Shown: piece by piece, positions 60,890 through 64,000 of the stretch
Position numbering within the stretch: position 1 is the first letter of the stretch
How the letters are laid out: every line of letters begins with the position of its first letter
Assembly: GCF_025960875.1 (NCBI RefSeq)
Contig: NZ_JAODLR010000002.1
Span: forward strand, 186,001-250,000
Source: Crystallibacter permensis
Lineage (GTDB): Bacteria; Actinomycetota; Actinomycetes; Actinomycetales; Micrococcaceae
DNA: 64,000 nucleotides
Reading direction: 5' to 3'
The notes under the pieces: model-generated
Told to the model about the DNA's origin: nothing
Database searches by the model: none
The model's input: only the letters and a program-made list of their open reading frames with translations
Position numbers and translations under genes: made by a program

Positions 60890-61151
60890 CGGCGCACGCC
60901 ACTGTTCCTTCGGTTATGACCAGCGACTCGAGGCCTTCGGCCCCGAGGGCATGCTGTCCGTCGGAAACGTCACGCCAACTTTCGTCAAGAAGTACAACTC
61001 GACGGGGCACGGAGCAGGCAGAGCCATACATGCCGTTCTTCCTCGAGCGTTACGCACAGGCTACAACGCCGACCTGCAAGCCTTCGCCAAATCCGCCGCC
61101 ACCGGCCGGACGGTGGCGATCGCCGGGGTCGCCGCAGCCAGTGCGGGCTAA
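60890..61151 (+). pseudogene. Gfo/Idh/MocA dehydrogenase C-terminal relic
   Basis: One frame gives SFGYDQRLEAFGPEGMLSVG and NVTPTFVKKYNSTGHGAG, another EPYMPFFLERYAQ, and the first again GYNADLQAFAKSAATGRTV. Together they make the end of an inositol-dehydrogenase-like protein with two compensating frameshifts; the Rossmann part is gone. It starts right behind the isomerase gene and is followed by the intact paralogue at 61234. Confidence 0.7.
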
Positions 61152-61233
61152 GGCTGCAGGAGACCCGTTCGAGATGCGTCCGTAGTCACGGACGACTCGC
61201 TTATCGAAGAGACTTGAGAGAAGAGAGAGACAA

Positions 61234-62322
61234 ATGAACACTTTGACCCTGGGACTCGTCGGCGTCGGCCGGATCGGCCAGATGCATGCCCAAAACCTGC
61301 TGACGGTTCGCGACCAAGTGGCAGCTCGCGGCGTGCAGCTCGAAATCGTGATTGCGGATGCCGCGCCGGAGACGGCCCGCCAGGTTGCCGATCGGCTCGG
61401 TCTGCGCGCCACCGAGAGTGTCGACACACTGATCAGCGAAGGCATCGACGGCCTCATCATCGCGACCAACACCGCAACCCACCCCGACCTGATTCGTGTT
61501 GGCCTCGCCGCCGGACTGCCGGTGTTCTGTGAGAAGCCAGTATCCTCCGGCGTCGTCGGCGCGCTACCTCTACTGAAAGAAATCGAGGCAGTTTCCGGCG
61601 TCGTACAGATCGGCCATCAGCGCCGCTTCGACGTGGGCTATCAGGAGGCCAAACGCCGGTTCGACGCCGGCGATCTCGGATGGCTCCACGGCCTTCGGGC
61701 CGTGTCAGGGGACGCATTTCCACCCGCGGTGGAGTACCTCGCGACCTCCGGTGGGATCTTCCGCGATATGGCCGTGCACGATTTCGACGTGATCCGCTGG
61801 TTGACCGGCCAGGAGATCGTCGAGGTTTACGCACGGGGCACCAACAACGGCGATCCTGAAATCGGCGCTGTGGGTGACGTAGACACGGCGCAGGCCACGC
61901 TCACCCTCGCCGACGGCACCGTCGCCATGGCCACGGCCACCCGCTACAACGGGGCGGGGCACGATGTACGCCTAGACGTACAGGGATCCAAGGACACCGT
62001 GGTCGTTGGCCTCGACGACCGGTCGGCCCTGCGTTCCGCGGAACCCGACGTGGGGTTCCCGGCCGGGACCGCCCATCAGACGTTTGCCGAGCGGTTCGTC
62101 GACGCGTACGTGGCCGAGCTGGTCGCGTTTGTCGAACTAGTTCTAGGGGAGCGTGACAACCCGTGCACGCCGTTCGACGCCGTAGCCGCGTCCCTCGTGG
62201 CAGATGCAGCTCAATTGTCCCTCGTCCGTAGTGAGCCGGTAGCCGTCCCGGCGCTGCGCGATGTCCTCGACGGCACGGCCGATCCGGTCCCCGCCGTCGA
62301 TCTGGTGCCGTTCCCCGCCTAG
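61234..62322 (+). CDS. Inositol 2-dehydrogenase-like protein, paralogue of 32478-33500
   Basis: A 362-residue protein. GLVGVGRIGQMHAQN binds NAD(P), CEKPVSSGVVG is the EKP motif, QIGHQRRFDVGYQEAKRRFD, GTNNGDPEIGAVGDVDTA and TRYNGAGHDVRLDVQGSK match 32478-33500 nearly word for word, so the two are recent paralogues or one was acquired. It has a C-terminal tail about 20 residues longer (DVLDGTADPVPAVDLVPFPA). GAGAG-rich sequence lies before ATG 61234. The likely substrate is an inositol isomer. Confidence 0.87.
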   Translation: MNTLTLGLVGVGRIGQMHAQNLLTVRDQVAARGVQLEIVIADAAPETARQVADRLGLRATESVDTLISEGIDGLIIATNTATHPDLIRVGLAAGLPVFCEKPVSSGVVGALPLLKEIEAVSGVVQIGHQRRFDVGYQEAKRRFDAGDLGWLHGLRAVSGDAFPPAVEYLATSGGIFRDMAVHDFDVIRWLTGQEIVEVYARGTNNGDPEIGAVGDVDTAQATLTLADGTVAMATATRYNGAGHDVRLDVQGSKDTVVVGLDDRSALRSAEPDVGFPAGTAHQTFAERFVDAYVAELVAFVELVLGERDNPCTPFDAVAASLVADAAQLSLVRSEPVAVPALRDVLDGTADPVPAVDLVPFPA

Positions 62323-62518
62323 TACTACGGTCGCCTGTTCTGACCCGGAGGATCCGCGAGCAATGGATCCTCCGGGAGGACGAATCTGATCGGATAAGTG
62401 CCCATGGCTTAGCCCTTGGACGCTTTCATCGGTGTAGTCAAAGAACGCGCCGTGGCCTGACCGGTGGCCAGCTGCTGCTCTCGATGGTCCCGGTCCAATA
62501 GCTCGATTGCCATGGAGG

Positions 62519-62867
62519 CGCACATGCATTCCATGAGAGGGACCTTCCAACAACAAAGGGACACACGTACCTCGTCGAAGCTAGGTGGCGTCATGCTCCT
62601 GCTGTCGATGGAGACCTCGCCGACCTCGCGCATGAGGCGAACCGGGGTATCGATTCCACCCTGGGTCTTTTCATCTCCATGGCCGGTTTCCAGGAAGAAG
62701 TCGAAGCGCTTTACCGACTCTCACATCAGTCCAAGCTCGTCCTAATGAGCGGTGAGGACTTGGCGGTTATCTTCGACGGAAGGATCAGTCTGCCCGATGC
62801 CCTAAAAGCAAAGGCCCAATGGGCATCCGTCGACGGAGAACCATATCTATGGCTAGCCGCCCTTTAA
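62519..62867 (+). pseudogene. Restriction-endonuclease-like (PDDEXK) gene fragment
   Basis: One frame reads GHTYLVEARWRHAPA, DSTLGLFISMAGFQEEVEAL and SHQSKLVLMSGEDLAVIFDG, ending in a stop at 62867. TYLVEARW and LVLMSGEDL are typical of an Mrr-like nuclease family, where the Glu of VEARW is catalytic. The N-terminal half with the preceding Asp is lost, so it is a fragment. Confidence 0.5.
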
Positions 62868-63005
62868 GCGCGCCCAAGGAACGCTGGCATCAAGCCAATA
62901 GACGATTGACACCACTTGGCACTGTGGCCCTCCTTCTAATCGGAATTACCGCCAAGCCGCACGTCGAAGTAGCTGCTCGGTGTGCCAGCACGAGAGCAGC
63001 GAGCA

Positions 63006-63201
63006 ATGGAAGTGCTTACCTCGATCTTAGAGATTGCGAGGGACGTGGCCCTGCCTGTCTGCATCGCACTGATCACGGCCCAGATATCGCTTCGTGCTGG
63101 CCGTCAACAGAGCTGGCCGTCAACAGATCAGGGCACAAGCGGTCGAGCGGATCGAGAGAACCGAGACGACGAACGGCAAAAACGTCGAGAAAGCTGTGTA
63201 G
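63006..63201 (+). pseudogene. Small membrane protein gene broken by a 16-bp duplication
   Basis: ATG 63006 starts MEVLTSILEIARDVALPVCI, one membrane helix, then ISLRAGRQQ. Here a perfect 16-bp tandem duplication (63096-63127) shifts the frame. With one copy removed the frame continues IRAQAVERIERTETTNGKNV and stops at 63199-63201, giving exactly 60 codons. It would be a 59-residue protein of unknown, perhaps phage-related, function. Confidence 0.55.
63096..63127. repeat. Perfect 16-bp tandem duplication
   Basis: GCTGGCCGTCAACAGA occurs at 63096-63111 and again at 63112-63127. Confidence 0.9.
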
Positions 63202-63714
63202 AAGACGCTGCGCGCGCCCCGGACCCAGGACACGCAGTAGAGGCATGCTCGACATCCCGCAGGCGTCTGCTTGGTCGGCATATCGGTCACCTCACCCATG
63301 AAGATGCTGAGCGCCTGATCCTAGAGGGTCACGCGGAGAAACTCGAACACTTGGCGTTGCATCAACTGGACGCAGTGGTGCCCTGAAGATCTCCCCATGG
63401 TCCCTGATACTCCATTATTCCTTACTTCTCTGCGTACGTTCCGTCAGCTTCCGGGATGAGACGCTCCTGGCCGGCCACTGCCAGAGCCGAGCCCTGACCC
63501 GAGTTACGCGTGCCCTGTGGTTCCGCGACGAACATGGCAGAACTGCCAGGCGAGAAGAGGCAAGCGGCTTCGGATCGAATGGATCTTATTGAAGAGACGC
63601 CCAAGTTCGTGGTTGACGAGCAGTTGGCATTAACGCAGGCGCACGCCATACGAAACCATCGCTCACGGATTATGAGCCTGCGGGTCCTGAGGTATCAGGC
63701 CGTGGGACCGGCTG
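63202..63714. other. Gap without supported genes
   Basis: About 510 bases. Short open frames exist on both strands but have no ribosome site, no recognisable motif and mixed codon use. Together with 62323-62518 it looks like decayed sequence. Confidence 0.4.
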
Positions 63715-64000
63715 CTACAGGCCGACCGGGATGTTGTATAGGGTAATATTTTCGAAGCCTCGATCGGCGGCTCATTGGACAAGGCCCCGTGGTCGTGCAT
63801 CAGGATCCTGCAGCATCGGTTGAGATCCTGCCGCAGCAGCGCGTCGATTCTGCCGGTCCGCAGCAGCGTAAGATTATCGTCGTTCAGGTCATGTCCAATA
63901 AACACGGTTGGCTGGCGCCCTGCAGCGTCGAAGGCCAAGATTCCCGAATTGCCACCTCCGATGGAGTAGACGCCAGCCAAGCACTGATCCTCGTTCAGCT
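63715..64000 (-). pseudogene. LacI-family regulator, C-terminal part running off the right edge, frame broken
   Basis: The minus strand encodes AGVYSIGGGNSGILAFD, TVFIGHDLNDDNLTLL and DLNRCCRILMHDHGALS, the end of a LacI-type ligand domain. After EASKI the frame changes: the expected end is found one frame over as NITLYNIPVGL with a TAG at 63715-63717. Read without correction, the protein runs on to 63663 with unrelated residues. The segment is closely similar to the relic at 40829-41040. The N-terminal part lies beyond the window. Confidence 0.65.

Noticed and set aside
62409-62633. Minus-strand frame with a PLMECMCASMAIELLDRD stretch, considered as a LacI C-terminal relic
   Set aside because: The likeness is weak and half of the frame lies opposite the better supported nuclease fragment.
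1-64000. tRNA, rRNA, CRISPR arrays and riboswitches
   Set aside because: I looked for cloverleaf ends, regularly spaced repeats and known leader motifs by eye and found none; a tRNAscan or Infernal run would be decisive.

Overview
The window is high-GC DNA of an actinobacterium, most likely a member of the Micrococcaceae (Arthrobacter-like). The inference rests on GC content, frequent GTG starts with GGAGG-type ribosome sites, a DevS/DevR-like pair, SARP/BTAD and GntR/LacI regulators, and an inositol gene set of the Corynebacterium/Arthrobacter type. No tRNA, rRNA or CRISPR array was seen.

Left part (1 to about 27 kb) is ordinary chromosome with envelope and stress genes. It holds two related OB-fold-like lipoproteins, an LssY_C protein, a secreted GH25 muramidase with FG-GAP repeats, a matrixin-like metalloprotease, a class A penicillin-binding protein, a DUF2254 membrane protein, a STAS-like protein, a convergent DevS/DevR pair with a DevR-box-like site, a MarR regulator divergent from an ABC exporter, Hsp20, RecQ, a BTAD regulator, a His/Tyr-rich secreted protein, a D-threonine-aldolase-like PLP enzyme, DUF998 and MFS proteins. 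Two small membrane proteins (5.2 and 16.2 kb) form an unrecognised paralogous family. Several long perfect hairpins lie near small genes.

Middle part (27 to 57 kb) is a polyol (inositol) catabolic island. A LacI regulator faces an oxidoreductase plus hydroxypyruvate-isomerase-like pair across two copies of a 14-bp operator. A group II intron sits just behind that pair. A minus-strand operon (38.7 to 32.5 kb) encodes a sugar ABC transporter and three Gfo/Idh/MocA dehydrogenases. A GntR regulator and iolB read the other way. The main minus-strand operon (52.0 to 42.1 kb) is iolC, a Cgl0158-type aldolase, iolD, iolA, iolE, iolG, a TIM-barrel isomerase and a sugar-porter MFS; a tautomerase has its own promoter region. 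A shared motif related to TGTCCTGACA occurs before the ABC operon, the tautomerase, iolC, and more weakly before the GntR gene and the next module, which suggests one GntR regulon. A second LacI regulator with its own palindromes controls a dehydrogenase plus isomerase pair, followed by a ROK kinase.

Right part (57 to 64 kb) has a second sugar-porter MFS, a further TIM-barrel isomerase and an IolG paralogue, set among gene relics: a DUF3846-like piece, a frameshifted dehydrogenase, a restriction-nuclease-like fragment, a small membrane protein broken by a 16-bp tandem duplication, and the end of a LacI-type gene running off the right edge. A related LacI gene at 41 kb is also broken, with its middle and end in opposite orientations. 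The picture is of a growing and decaying polyol-utilisation region with at least seven intact Gfo/Idh/MocA dehydrogenases and five TIM-barrel isomerases or dehydratases.
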